The notes under the pieces are model-generated. The model did no database searches. It was given only the letters and a program-made list of their open reading frames with translations, and had not been told where the DNA came from. From Alphaproteobacteria bacterium HT1-32 (GTDB lineage Bacteria; Pseudomonadota; Alphaproteobacteria; Rhodospirillales; HT1-32): a stretch of DNA of 64,000 nt. Where the stretch lies: contig WJPL01000001.1 of the NCBI GenBank assembly GCA_009649675.1, forward strand, positions 2,252,469 through 2,316,468. Reading direction: 5' to 3'. Shown in pieces: positions 54,359 to 62,788 of the stretch. Both the position numbers and the translations under genes were made by a program. Position 1 is the first letter of the stretch. Each line of letters starts with the position of its first letter.

Positions 54359-54899
54359 CGGCAGCTTTCGGCGGACGTCCGGGGTTGAGATGGCCGCAAT
54401 TACCGCAGCGCCGTAAATCCTCGCTGTCGTAATATTCATCAAAGACCGGCGGCATGTCGGTTTCGATGTTACGCACCTGAACTTCCCGCCGGTGATGGCG
54501 CTGGCCACAGCTTTCGCAATACCACTCGAAGGCCTCAAGCATGCCTTCCGGACGAACCCGTTCGATCACCATGCCGATACTGCCGGCAGGGCGCTGTGGT
54601 GAGTGGGGGACATGCGGGGGCAGCATCAGCATCTCGCCTTCCCGGATCGGGATATCCTTCAGCTTGCCGTCTTCGACGATGCGCAGAACCATGTCACCTT
54701 CCAGCTGGAAGAAGACTTCTTCAATCGGATCATCATGGAAGTCTGTGCGCTGGTTCGGGCCACCGATCACCATGACGATGAACTCCGTGTCCTTCCAGAC
54801 CTGAACATTACCGACGGGTGGTTTCAGCAGATCCCGGTGTTCGTCGATCCAGCCTTTCAGGTTCAGCGGCGTCAGTTTCGGTGCGCCATCGCTTGCCAT
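54351..54899 (-). CDS. nbaC: 3-hydroxyanthranilate 3,4-dioxygenase
   Basis: A 182-residue cupin dioxygenase that opens 3-hydroxyanthranilate to aminocarboxymuconate semialdehyde. The iron ligands are in DFHDDPIEEVFFQLEG (His-x5-Glu) and LPPHVPHSPQRP (His). The bacterial-type rubredoxin-like site has two Cys pairs, CESCG and CGNCGH. The start is the ATG at 54899. I see no kynureninase or other tryptophan-degradation gene in the window, so it is isolated from its usual partners here. Confidence 0.9.
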   Translation of the reverse strand: MASDGAPKLTPLNLKGWIDEHRDLLKPPVGNVQVWKDTEFIVMVIGGPNQRTDFHDDPIEEVFFQLEGDMVLRIVEDGKLKDIPIREGEMLMLPPHVPHSPQRPAGSIGMVIERVRPEGMLEAFEWYCESCGQRHHRREVQVRNIETDMPPVFDEYYDSEDLRRCGNCGHLNPGRPPKAAAG

Positions 54900-55027
54900 G
54901 ATTTCTTCCTTCAGTCCGTGACAGAGGGAGTATGCCGTATGGCCTGATACCGGAGCAAGTATGCTCCGAAACCGCGTCTGGGGCCTCAATAAGCGTTGTT
55001 CAGCAAACACCGGTTATGGAGAGCAGG

Positions 55028-55834
55028 ATGACGCATTGGCTGGACAAGGTAACCTTTCATCATGGTCCGAGGGGGCTTCTGTCGGATTTCTGCCTGATGG
55101 CGGCGGAACGGGCTGCAGAACTGGGCATTACTTTGTCGCTGGAGACAGATTTTGATCGCCTCAGCCGCTTCAACAAAACCCAGTCCGATAACTGGGGGCC
55201 GTTGTTCCCTGCTTTTTATGGAGCGGAACAAGCCTTCTGGATCTGTGGCACGGATGCAGAGGGGGAGATTGTGACGACAGCCGCGACCCGGCTTTATCGG
55301 CTTGGGAAGACGCCTCTGTCAGACAAATTCCATGACCTCAGCGTCATGTACCCTTCCGGGTCGGATACCCGTCCGGCAGAGGAGATGTTTGGCGGGTTAT
55401 GTCTTGCTGCCGATTACATTGCCGGCGACGTGGCGTTGCATGGCGCGATGTGGAGCCACCCCCGTTATCGCCTGAAAGGGCTGAGCGACTTCATGGTCAG
55501 GCTTACCTATGCGCTGGCGCTGGGGTGCTGGAATGTTGATTACGCCTTCGGGCTGGCAAAGGAAACGCTGCCGGAGCCGGTGCTGAAACGCTATGGCATG
55601 CGTAACCGTCATGGTGGCGTGACCTGGCAGGAGCCTTATTTCCCGACCTGGGGGAATATGCAGCTGGTCTGGAATGACCGGGTTTCGATGATTGATGATA
55701 TCGATGTCTGGGTATCCGCACAGGAATTCAGGCGGGTTCCAGCTCCGGCTCCGGCTCCGGCTCCGGTAAATGTCTTCCCCTATTCAGGGGATGAAAGGCA
55801 GCCATTGTCGGATCAGGTATCTGCAGCGGAATAA
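55028..55834 (+). CDS. Uncharacterised protein with Ala-Pro tail
   Basis: A 268-residue protein that I do not recognise with confidence. GGAG precedes the ATG at 55028. No membrane segment or signal is visible. The body has well-conserved-looking stretches (FNKTQSDNWGPLFPAFYGAE; RRYRLKG-like YRLKGLSDFMVRLTYALALG) that resemble a GNAT-type fold. Near the end a PAPAPAPAP run (from GCTCCG repeats at about 55741-55766) leads to a short acidic tail. It is divergent from the dioxygenase and convergent with a PAS-like protein. Confidence 0.6.
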   Translation: MTHWLDKVTFHHGPRGLLSDFCLMAAERAAELGITLSLETDFDRLSRFNKTQSDNWGPLFPAFYGAEQAFWICGTDAEGEIVTTAATRLYRLGKTPLSDKFHDLSVMYPSGSDTRPAEEMFGGLCLAADYIAGDVALHGAMWSHPRYRLKGLSDFMVRLTYALALGCWNVDYAFGLAKETLPEPVLKRYGMRNRHGGVTWQEPYFPTWGNMQLVWNDRVSMIDDIDVWVSAQEFRRVPAPAPAPAPVNVFPYSGDERQPLSDQVSAAE

Positions 55835-55855
55835 CCAGCGGGGTGCCAGTGTCCC

Positions 55856-55881
55856 CTGAACCGGAATTCTGTCCGGTTCAG
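55856..55881. terminator. Hairpin between convergent genes
   Basis: CTGAACCGGA (55856-55865) and TCCGGTTCAG (55872-55881) form a perfect 10-bp stem with a 6-base loop. It overlaps the stop codon of the minus-strand gene. No T tract is seen. Confidence 0.55.
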
Positions 55882-56747
55882 GTCAGAATCAGGGAGCGGG
55901 GAGTGTTTTCCGTATGACCGAGGATGATCAGTTTTCCATCCTCGCTCATGCAGGGGAACAGGCCCCGTTCATAATCGAAATAGCGATAATGCATCGGGCT
56001 GTCATCTTCGCGATTCCGGTCGGGCAGGGAGGTTGTTATCCGGTCGTAATAGGGTTCTGACGCGGCAACGACGTCATAGTAATGCTGAACAACCTTGCGG
56101 CCATAGTCGCTGCCGGACCCGTCCTGCACGGTGTTGCGCCGTTCCTGACAGAATTTCCGGCCCAGCAGTTTTTCAAAGCCGGCACCGAAATAACGATAGA
56201 TCAGATTCTCATCCTGTAACTCGACCATCAAGGTGCGGTGCATCAGCCCGGCGCCTTCCATCCAGCTCAGCATCTCGTTGCTCAGTACCCCGTGAGAGGC
56301 CTGCCAGATCTGCGTCAGCCGGTTGATCCGCTCTGAAAATAACTGCCCCCGGGACTTTTCGCTAAAAGTTGTCGGTTTCCAGACTTGTGACTCATCCCGC
56401 CGGTCAAGGATTTCCTCGACCCGTTCAAGCAATGTATCGATCTGAAAATGTTGTTCTTCGGCCCAGCCGCCGTACCAGTATTGCAGGCCGATAGCGCCGA
56501 AGTCCGCCAGACCTACAATGATCGAACTGACGGCATAGAGGGCTTTCTCTTCAACATTCGGGGTATAGAACCGGATAATCAGCGGGGTTGACCGGTCAGG
56601 GTCGATATCGGCCAGAACCCAGCCACGGTTGCGGACAAGAAAATCGGCAAGATCGACATCGACGGAAAAACTGAGGAACTCATAGCCGTCAACTCTGCCG
56701 TTTTTCAGCTGATGTTGTTCCCCCATTTCATCGAATAACATTCTCAT
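55878..56747 (-). CDS. Protein with PAS-like C-terminal domain, no output domain
   Basis: A 289-residue cytosolic protein. The C-terminal half resembles the PAS_5-type domain common in alphaproteobacteria: LQDENLIYRYFGAGFEKLLG, then VVQHYYDVVAASEPYYDRI, YRYFDYERGLFPCMSEDGKL and IILGHTE. The N-terminal half is unassigned. No kinase, GGDEF or HTH output is present, so it may be a sensor or partner protein. It is the mirror neighbour of the Hsp20 gene. Confidence 0.6.
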   Translation of the reverse strand: MRMLFDEMGEQHQLKNGRVDGYEFLSFSVDVDLADFLVRNRGWVLADIDPDRSTPLIIRFYTPNVEEKALYAVSSIIVGLADFGAIGLQYWYGGWAEEQHFQIDTLLERVEEILDRRDESQVWKPTTFSEKSRGQLFSERINRLTQIWQASHGVLSNEMLSWMEGAGLMHRTLMVELQDENLIYRYFGAGFEKLLGRKFCQERRNTVQDGSGSDYGRKVVQHYYDVVAASEPYYDRITTSLPDRNREDDSPMHYRYFDYERGLFPCMSEDGKLIILGHTENTPRSLILT

Positions 56748-56839
56748 GGATTCCGTCCACGTACCTGCCCCTACCCGGTTCAGAATAATCAGGCGTTTCT
56801 GTTAGTACAACTCTCTCAATCTATCCGGGTGTCCGGACC

Positions 56840-56869
56840 TTGACAGCCGGCTCTGCTGTTCCAAATAAT
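56840..56869 (+). promoter_or_regulatory. Probable promoter of the hsp20 gene
   Basis: TTGACA (56840-56845), an 18-base spacer, AATAAT (56864-56869). The -35 is also CTTGAC, compatible with a heat-shock sigma-32 element, but no CCCCAT-type -10 is seen. It lies about 70 bases before the hsp20 start. Confidence 0.45.
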
Positions 56870-56938
56870 TAGCAGCGCTGACGGATGCCAGACCGGGTCC
56901 GGTACAAGCGGTACGTCGCTCATTGTCAGGAGGACGCC

Positions 56939-57436
56939 GTGACAAGACTTTCTTTGTTCAATAGCCCGCTATTGCTGGGCTTCGATGATCTCGAACGGGT
57001 CATGGACCGTGTTTCGAAAGCGTCTTCGGACGGATACCCCCCTTATAATATCGAGAAGACCAGTGACCATTCACTGAGGATCACACTGGCGGTAGCCGGT
57101 TTCACCATGGATGACCTGGCGGTTACCACAGAAGACAACCAGCTTGTCGTGCGGGGCCGGCAGGCGGATGACGGCGCAGACCGGATGTTCCTGCATCGCG
57201 GTATTGCAGCCCGACAGTTCCAGCGCAGTTTTGTGCTGGCTGAAGGAATCGAGGTGACAGCGGCATTCCTTGAAAGCGGTCTGCTGCATATCGATATGGA
57301 GCGCCCGGTTCCGGATGTCCGTGTGCGCACCATCCCGATCACGTCAGGTCAGAAGGGTGACGTCGGAACGCATGGTGAAATGATTGATATCGCGCCGATG
57401 AGGGCGATTGGGAAAGGAAGTCGTGATGAACGTTAA
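56939..57436 (+). CDS. Small heat shock protein, Hsp20/alpha-crystallin family
   Basis: A 165-residue chaperone close to IbpA. GTG at 56939 is preceded by AGGAGG at 4-5 bases and gives the family N-terminus TRLSLFNSPLLLGFDDLERV; a longer frame from 56885 is unlikely. The alpha-crystallin core has YPPYNIEKTSDHSLRITLAV, VRGRQADDG and FLESGLLHIDMERPVP. It holds unfolding proteins in a refoldable state. It overlaps the DUF1150 gene by 11 bases, a standard alphaproteobacterial pair. Confidence 0.93.
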   Translation: MTRLSLFNSPLLLGFDDLERVMDRVSKASSDGYPPYNIEKTSDHSLRITLAVAGFTMDDLAVTTEDNQLVVRGRQADDGADRMFLHRGIAARQFQRSFVLAEGIEVTAAFLESGLLHIDMERPVPDVRVRTIPITSGQKGDVGTHGEMIDIAPMRAIGKGSRDER

Positions 57437-57656
57437 TTCCGAAAAAGCACTGAATTCCGCGGTTCATATTTCCCCGGAAGACCTGCTGCAGCTGGGCCTG
57501 AATGAAATTGCCGCTATCCGGAAGATCGTAAGTGACTCCGGGTCGGTCTACGGCATTTTTTCCGCAACGGGAGAGCAACTTGGTGCTGCACCGACACGGG
57601 ATATTGCCCGCGCGGCTGCTGTGCAAAACAATCTTCAGCCCGTCGATATCAACTGA
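57426..57656 (+). CDS. DUF1150 family protein
   Basis: A 76-residue protein with the DUF1150 pattern: LLQLGLNEIAAIRKIVSDSG and VYGIFSATGEQLGAAPTRD. AAAGGAAG precedes the ATG at 57426. The start lies inside the end of hsp20, so the two are co-translated. The function is unknown, but the constant link to Hsp20 suggests a role in stress. Confidence 0.9.
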   Translation: MNVNSEKALNSAVHISPEDLLQLGLNEIAAIRKIVSDSGSVYGIFSATGEQLGAAPTRDIARAAAVQNNLQPVDIN

Positions 57657-57672
57657 CGGGGCGAATTTGCCG

Positions 57673-57700
57673 GTCAGGCTGCGATCTTACGCAGCCTGAC
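57673..57700. terminator. Perfect hairpin between convergent DUF1150 and ptsN
   Basis: GTCAGGCTGCG (57673-57683) and CGCAGCCTGAC (57690-57700) form an 11-bp perfect stem with loop ATCTTA. The stem includes the ptsN stop codon. No T tract is present on either side. Confidence 0.6.
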
Positions 57701-58157
57701 TGGTCGCATCTTCGGTAAGAATGGCAAACAATGCGTCGGCGCTGTCGGCGCCGCGCAGTTTTTCGCAGGTGACCTTGTCTCGCAGCAGGCGCGATACCCG
57801 TGCCAGCGCCTTCAGGTGGTCGGCACCGGCATTTTCAGGTGCCAGCAGCAAAAAAATCAGGTCTACCGGTGCGTCATCGATGGCGTCGAAATCGACCGGT
57901 TTGTCCAGTCGCGCAAAGACGCCATACAGACGCTGAAGTTCCGGCAGTTTGCCATGCGGAATAGCAATTCCGCTCCCGACACCTGTGGTGCCAAGCCGCT
58001 CACGTTCAAGCAGTACGTCAAAAATTGCACGTTCGTGCAGCCCGGTTACCTGGGCCGCACGTTTGGCAAGCTCCTGCAGTGTCTGTTTCTTGCTGGAAGC
58101 ATGAAGGTTGGACACGACACAGTCAGAAGCCAACAAGTCAGCGATATTCATCTCCAC
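57687..58157 (-). CDS. ptsN: Nitrogen regulatory PTS enzyme IIA
   Basis: A 156-residue EIIA-Ntr. The phosphorylated His is at about residue 68 in GIAIPHGKLPEL; the flanking LERERLGTTGVGSG is typical. It receives phosphate from the PtsP/Npr chain and regulates K+ transport, stringent response and sigma-54 functions. It sits at the end of the conserved block lptC-lptA-lptB-rpoN-hpf-ptsN. Confidence 0.96.
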   Translation of the reverse strand: MEMNIADLLASDCVVSNLHASSKKQTLQELAKRAAQVTGLHERAIFDVLLERERLGTTGVGSGIAIPHGKLPELQRLYGVFARLDKPVDFDAIDDAPVDLIFLLLAPENAGADHLKALARVSRLLRDKVTCEKLRGADSADALFAILTEDATSQAA

Positions 58158-58184
58158 CTCGTAAAAGGATGAGCGACAGGCCGA

Positions 58185-58760
58185 TTATTTGGTTGCGCGT
58201 GAACCGCGCGGATCGAGCCAGCCGATGTTTCCATCAGGACGTCGATAAACCATGTTCAGACCGCCATGAGCAGAATTCCGGAACATCAGCGCGGGCTGAT
58301 CTGCCAGATCCATCCGCATGACAGCGCCACTGACAGTGCAGGTGACGATGTCGGTTGCCATCTCTGCAACGACCATCGGCTCCCAGGCGGCTTCCTCCAG
58401 TTCTTCTTTGTCTGAACTTTCAGGAGCCAGCACATACTGCTGCGCTTCGACAGGTTCGTCGCTGCGAGGATGTTTCGTGAGACGACGTTTGTAACGCCGA
58501 AGCTGCTTCGCAATCCGGTCAGCCGCCTGATCGAAGGCGACATAAACGTCAGCCGCTTCGCCGGTTCCCTGAATCAGCATGCCGCGATGCACATGTACTG
58601 AAATGCCAACCTCGATATCGGATGAATCCTTATCCACGGTCACCGATGCTTCGATGGCTTTTTCGAAGTACTTCGAGATCAACTCTCCGAGACGTCCTTC
58701 AGCATGTTCACGGAAGGCGTCGCCGAGGTCGATATGTCGTCCTCTGATAGAAATCTGCAT
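58185..58760 (-). CDS. hpf: Ribosome hibernation promoting factor, long form
   Basis: A 191-residue protein. The N-terminal S30AE domain (QISIRGRHIDLGDAFREHAE; DIEVGISVHVHRGMLIQG) binds the 30S subunit. A linker leads to the C-terminal dimerisation domain (KPMx-like DLADQPALMFRNSAHGGLNM, VVYRRPDGNIGWLDPRG). Long HPF joins ribosomes into 100S dimers in stationary phase. The ATG at 58760 is the family start but has only a weak upstream site. It stands between rpoN and ptsN. Confidence 0.94.
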   Translation of the reverse strand: MQISIRGRHIDLGDAFREHAEGRLGELISKYFEKAIEASVTVDKDSSDIEVGISVHVHRGMLIQGTGEAADVYVAFDQAADRIAKQLRRYKRRLTKHPRSDEPVEAQQYVLAPESSDKEELEEAAWEPMVVAEMATDIVTCTVSGAVMRMDLADQPALMFRNSAHGGLNMVYRRPDGNIGWLDPRGSRATK

Positions 58761-58908
58761 TTTTGTTTTTGCCGTCAGTTTCAGATCGTCGGCCGTGCCG
58801 ACGTCAATCAGGATAGCCGATATTTCCGGCTGTCCAAAGCGGCGCGGACCATATGGTGACGATTGTGATGTGTCAACCGCAGTTCCCCTGAGTCGGGGGT
58901 CGCAATTT

Positions 58909-60453
58909 TTACAGCTTTTCAGCCGATTTTTCGCGTCGCCGCTGGACAGAAGACGGTATCCGCATGGCTTCACGATATTTTGCGACCGTTCTGCGGGCGA
59001 TTTCGATCCCCTCTGCCCGCAGCAATTCGACAATTCTGTCATCGGACAGAATTTTCCGGGGATCTTCCGCGTCTATCAGGCTGCGAATGCTGTGACGGAC
59101 AGACTCCGCCGAATGAGATGATTCTCCATCAGTTCCGGCAATGGCCTGCGTGAAGAAATACCGCATTTCGAAAATGCCGCGTGGGGTGGCGATATACTTG
59201 TTCGCGGTCACCCGGCTGACGGTGCTTTCATGCATATCGATCGCATCGGCAATTGTGCGTAATACCAGTGGTTTCAGACCTGTGACGCCCCTGACGAAGA
59301 ACTGATCCTGCTGGCGCACAAGCTCGGTTGCGACCTTCATGATGGTGGTCGCCCGCTGATGCAGGGAGCGGACAAGCCAGTTCGCGGTCTGGAACTGCTC
59401 AGAGATGTAGTGCTTGTCGTCTTTGGAATGCGCTTTGGCGGAGAGCACGGCGTAGTACTGATTGTTGATCAGCACTTTCGGCAGGGCATCCGGATTCAGC
59501 TCGATGATCCATCCGCCGCCGGGTTGCGGCCGCATCAGGACATCGGGGATCAGATGTTCAACCAGAGTATGCTGAAACCGCAATCCGGGTTTTGGGTCGA
59601 GCTGGCGGATTTCTTCCAGCATTTCCGAGAGGTCTTCGTTGCTGGCATTGCAGATTTCCCGGAGCCTGGCGAAATCGCGTTTGCCGACGAGTTCCAGATT
59701 CTCAAGCAAGGCCTGTATGCAGGGGTCAAATCTGTTCTGATCCCGCAACTGGGCACCCAGACAATCCGCAAGACTGCGTGAAAACAGGCCGGGTGGTTCG
59801 AGTTGCTGGAGCTTCTGGCGTACCGTTTCAACCTGTTCAGGGGTGCAGTTCAGGGCATCGGCAACGGTTTCCGGATCACCTGTCAGATAGCCGGCATCAT
59901 CCAGCATATCGATCAGATGAGAGGCGATAATCCGGTCGACCGGATCGTCCAGCTCGAACACCAGTTGTTCCGTGATATGTTCGCGCAGCGTCAGTTCGGC
60001 TGCGGAAAACTGATCGAAATCCGTGTCACCACCCGAGAAGTCACGGCTGCCACCACTGCCCCAGTCTTCAACGGCGCTGGCAGAGCGCACGGCCCCGGCT
60101 TCGTCGGTGTCGAAGGTGTTATCGTAATCAGCGTCATACGGCATGTCGTCGGATTCGCCGAGTGTGCCGGAGTCCGAGAATTCGCTGGTATCTTTCAGGT
60201 CGGACGGGTCGTAGCTTTCATCATCGGATTTGCTGTCCTGAACCGGGGTGTCATTGCCCCCGCGTTCGTCGTCCCGGCGATCCTCGACAAAGTCGTCATC
60301 CCGCTCAAGCAGCGGGTTGCGCTCCAGTTCCTGTTCAACATAGGTCTGAAGTTCAATGCTGCCCATCTGCAACAGCTTGATGGCCTGCTGCAATTGGGGG
60401 GTCATCACAAGTGATTGTGACTGACGCAGATCCAGGCGAGGTGAAATAGCCAT
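58909..60453 (-). CDS. rpoN: RNA polymerase sigma-54 factor
   Basis: A 514-residue sigma factor for -24/-12 promoters. Region I starts SPRLDLRQSQSLVMTPQLQQ, then AIKLLQMGSIELQTYVEQEL; an acidic region II follows (many D/E near residues 55-150); the core-binding and DNA-binding regions include HESTVSRVTANKYIATPRG. The RpoN box is ARRTVAKYREA near the C-terminus. Activators are needed for its function. It lies 11 bases after lptB, a known order. Confidence 0.97.
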   Translation of the reverse strand: MAISPRLDLRQSQSLVMTPQLQQAIKLLQMGSIELQTYVEQELERNPLLERDDDFVEDRRDDERGGNDTPVQDSKSDDESYDPSDLKDTSEFSDSGTLGESDDMPYDADYDNTFDTDEAGAVRSASAVEDWGSGGSRDFSGGDTDFDQFSAAELTLREHITEQLVFELDDPVDRIIASHLIDMLDDAGYLTGDPETVADALNCTPEQVETVRQKLQQLEPPGLFSRSLADCLGAQLRDQNRFDPCIQALLENLELVGKRDFARLREICNASNEDLSEMLEEIRQLDPKPGLRFQHTLVEHLIPDVLMRPQPGGGWIIELNPDALPKVLINNQYYAVLSAKAHSKDDKHYISEQFQTANWLVRSLHQRATTIMKVATELVRQQDQFFVRGVTGLKPLVLRTIADAIDMHESTVSRVTANKYIATPRGIFEMRYFFTQAIAGTDGESSHSAESVRHSIRSLIDAEDPRKILSDDRIVELLRAEGIEIARRTVAKYREAMRIPSSVQRRREKSAEKL

Positions 60454-60464
60454 GAGACGCCAGT

Positions 60465-61223
60465 TTAAAGGCTGAATCTTTCGCCGAGATAAACGCGCCG
60501 CACATCTTCGTGCGACACAATCTCCTGAGGCGAACCCTCCATCAATACCATGCCATCGTGGAGGATGTAGGCCCGGTCAACAATGTCGAGGGTCTCCCGG
60601 ACATTATGATCGGTAATGAGCACGCCAAGGCCACGGTCCTTGAGATGAGCGACCAGGTCACGAATATCGTTCACGGCAATCGGATCAATCCCGGCCAGCG
60701 GCTCGTCGAGCAGAATGAAATGTGGCTGGCTGGCCAGCGCACGGGCGATTTCCACCCGCCGGCGCTCACCACCGGACAAGGCCAGGGCCGGCGCCCGCCG
60801 CAGATGGGTGATCGAGAATTCAGCCAGCAGGGCTTCCAGAATGGCTTCCCGCTTCTCGCGATTAGGTTCGATCAGTTCGAGGACGGCACGGATATTGTTT
60901 TCGACGGTCATGCCACGAAAAATGGATGCTTCCTGTGGCAGATAACCAATGCCCAGTCTGGCCCGCCGGTACATCGGCAGATCGGTGATGTCGCGACCGT
61001 CCAGCATGATTTCGCCAAAGTCCGGCTTGATAAGCCCGGTGATGCAATAGAAGGAGGTGGTCTTGCCGGCACCATTCGGTCCCAGAAGCCCGACGGCTTC
61101 GCCCCGCTGAACGGTGATCGAAACATCGCGCAGGACCAGACGCTTCCGGAATCGCTTGCCGATGCTCGTGGCAATCAGCCCGGAATTTTGTGCTACCAAT
61201 CGTGGTCCGTCGACGCTGCTCAT
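60465..61223 (-). CDS. lptB: Lipopolysaccharide export ABC transporter ATP-binding protein
   Basis: A 252-residue cytosolic ATPase: Walker A GLLGPNGAGKTTSFYCITGL, LSGGERRRVEIARALASQPH signature, Walker B FILLDEPLAGIDPIAV, switch His in ITDHNVRETL. It powers extraction of LPS from the inner membrane with LptFG, whose genes are not in this window. It is in a conserved order with lptC, lptA and rpoN. Confidence 0.96.
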   Translation of the reverse strand: MSSVDGPRLVAQNSGLIATSIGKRFRKRLVLRDVSITVQRGEAVGLLGPNGAGKTTSFYCITGLIKPDFGEIMLDGRDITDLPMYRRARLGIGYLPQEASIFRGMTVENNIRAVLELIEPNREKREAILEALLAEFSITHLRRAPALALSGGERRRVEIARALASQPHFILLDEPLAGIDPIAVNDIRDLVAHLKDRGLGVLITDHNVRETLDIVDRAYILHDGMVLMEGSPQEIVSHEDVRRVYLGERFSL

Positions 61224-61296
61224 ACCTGGTATGATATCTCCTTGAGGGGTCCTGATGTCTTTTCAGGGCGTCTGGTATGCCCCGGTCGGGACCAGA

Positions 61297-62112
61297 CTAC
61301 TCCGTCGGCTTCTTTGGTACCAGCATGCCCTTCACCCGGGAACTGCTGCCTGCCTGGGCACCGCCGAACAGGCGGCTTTTACCCGTGTTCAGATTGACCT
61401 GACCACGGGCACCATTCAACTGGTTCTTGCCACGGGTAATGCGGACATTGCCGATCAGGTCGACGATCCCTTTTTTGACATCATAAAGGCCGCTGTCTGC
61501 CTTGATGACTTCACTGTCCGTCCGGACGGTCACGCCCCCCTCGGCCTTGACCTCGGATATTTCGTTCTTGCCGGTCTTGTCGGAGAAGAAGGCTGTAAGA
61601 ATGCCGGCTTCAAGGGTTTTTCCCTGACTGACGGCGCGGGCTGCCCCACGGGCAACAGCGGCATTTACGGTACCGCCCCAGTATTCTAGGCTGTCGCGGG
61701 CGTAAATCTTGTCGGTCGCGGTCTCCAGCCGCAGGTCGCGGCCGGTCAGCACCAGCAGCGCCCGGTCGACATCGTAATAGCCGGCATCACCGTAGGCTGT
61801 ATCTGTTTCGGATTTGATACGGACATCACCGACAGCTTCCAGCCGGTGAATATCCGTGCCACCGCCATTGGTCTCCCGATAGTAGGCGGTCAGAATATCT
61901 GCGCTGGTGATGACATTGCCACGGGAAGCCCGTGCATTGCCGCGCGCGATGAAGCGTTTCTTGTCCTGCTCCCACTCAATCCCGTCATCGGCCAGAACCT
62001 CGATGGGGCCGCCGCCATTGCCGGAAAGGTCCAGCCCGGCGGCTGTCGCCATGCCCGAAAGTGGAGAGAGCAGAAGAAGGGGGGCGAGAAAAAGCCAGTG
62101 TCGGATGGCCAT
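61297..62112 (-). CDS. lptA: Lipopolysaccharide transport periplasmic protein LptA (OstA-like)
   Basis: A 271-residue periplasmic bridge protein with a signal peptide (HWLFLAPLLLLSPLSGMATA). The OstA jellyroll is seen in IEWEQDKKRFIARGNARASR, GNVITSADILTAYYRE, and repeated VEAVGDVRI-type strands (LEAVGDVRIKSETDTAYGD; IVDLIGNVRITRGKNQLNGA). It is longer than E. coli LptA (about 185 residues), as is usual in alphaproteobacteria. It carries LPS across the periplasm between LptC and LptD. Confidence 0.92.
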   Translation of the reverse strand: MAIRHWLFLAPLLLLSPLSGMATAAGLDLSGNGGGPIEVLADDGIEWEQDKKRFIARGNARASRGNVITSADILTAYYRETNGGGTDIHRLEAVGDVRIKSETDTAYGDAGYYDVDRALLVLTGRDLRLETATDKIYARDSLEYWGGTVNAAVARGAARAVSQGKTLEAGILTAFFSDKTGKNEISEVKAEGGVTVRTDSEVIKADSGLYDVKKGIVDLIGNVRITRGKNQLNGARGQVNLNTGKSRLFGGAQAGSSSRVKGMLVPKKPTE

Positions 62113-62121
62113 CGGCTGCTC

Positions 62122-62787
62122 CTAATTGGTCACGGGCGGTTCACCACCAGGATAGAGGATGACCCGGGATTTGCCGATAAAGACAATTCGCTTGCCCTTG
62201 TCAATCAGGCGGAAACCCTCAGCCTTCAATGTGCCGAACGGACCCTGTCCGGCGACATCATCATTGCTGAGTGCTTCACCGCGCTGAAGATCAATCTGGG
62301 CCGTCGGCGAGCGGATTTCATAGCCGGAATCGTGGTAGAGATTAACGGATCCGACCAGATTAAGTTTGCGGCTGGCCTCGGTATAGCGCCCGGAATCTGC
62401 CGTCAGCACCAGCCAGGTTCCGTCATCAAGGGTGATATCTGCCTTCGGGGATTCAAGCTCGACCCGCTCGCCTTCCAGACCCTGCTGGGTGATCAGGTCG
62501 GCAGTGATTGTGAAGGGACGGTCATTCTCGTCCGAGCCGAAAAACTGGCCATTCACCATATTGAGAGCCTCGGCTTCCTTGGCGCTCAGGGCAGAGAAGC
62601 CAAGCCGGAAACGATCATCTTCACCCTGGAGTTTCGGCCAGATCACCAGTGAGACGACGACAATAAGGGCGATGGTTGGCAAGGCGACCCGCATCAGGCT
62701 GACAAACCGCGAGTAATTGCCACCGGCGTTGGAAGACCGCTGGCGGCGCGGGGTGCCGGGAGGGGCTTCCGGGCTGGCGTCGCTCAT
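62122..62787 (-). CDS. lptC: LPS export ABC transporter periplasmic protein LptC
   Basis: A 221-residue bitopic protein: a cytosolic N-tail, one membrane helix at about residues 32-50 (LMRVALPTIALIVVVSLVIW), and a periplasmic jellyroll (FTITADLITQQGLEGERVEL; VLTADSGRYTEASRKLNLVG). The start at 62787 is one base after the kpsF stop. It receives LPS from LptBFG and passes it to LptA. Confidence 0.92.
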   Translation of the reverse strand: MSDASPEAPPGTPRRQRSSNAGGNYSRFVSLMRVALPTIALIVVVSLVIWPKLQGEDDRFRLGFSALSAKEAEALNMVNGQFFGSDENDRPFTITADLITQQGLEGERVELESPKADITLDDGTWLVLTADSGRYTEASRKLNLVGSVNLYHDSGYEIRSPTAQIDLQRGEALSNDDVAGQGPFGTLKAEGFRLIDKGKRIVFIGKSRVILYPGGEPPVTN

Positions 62788-62788
62788 C

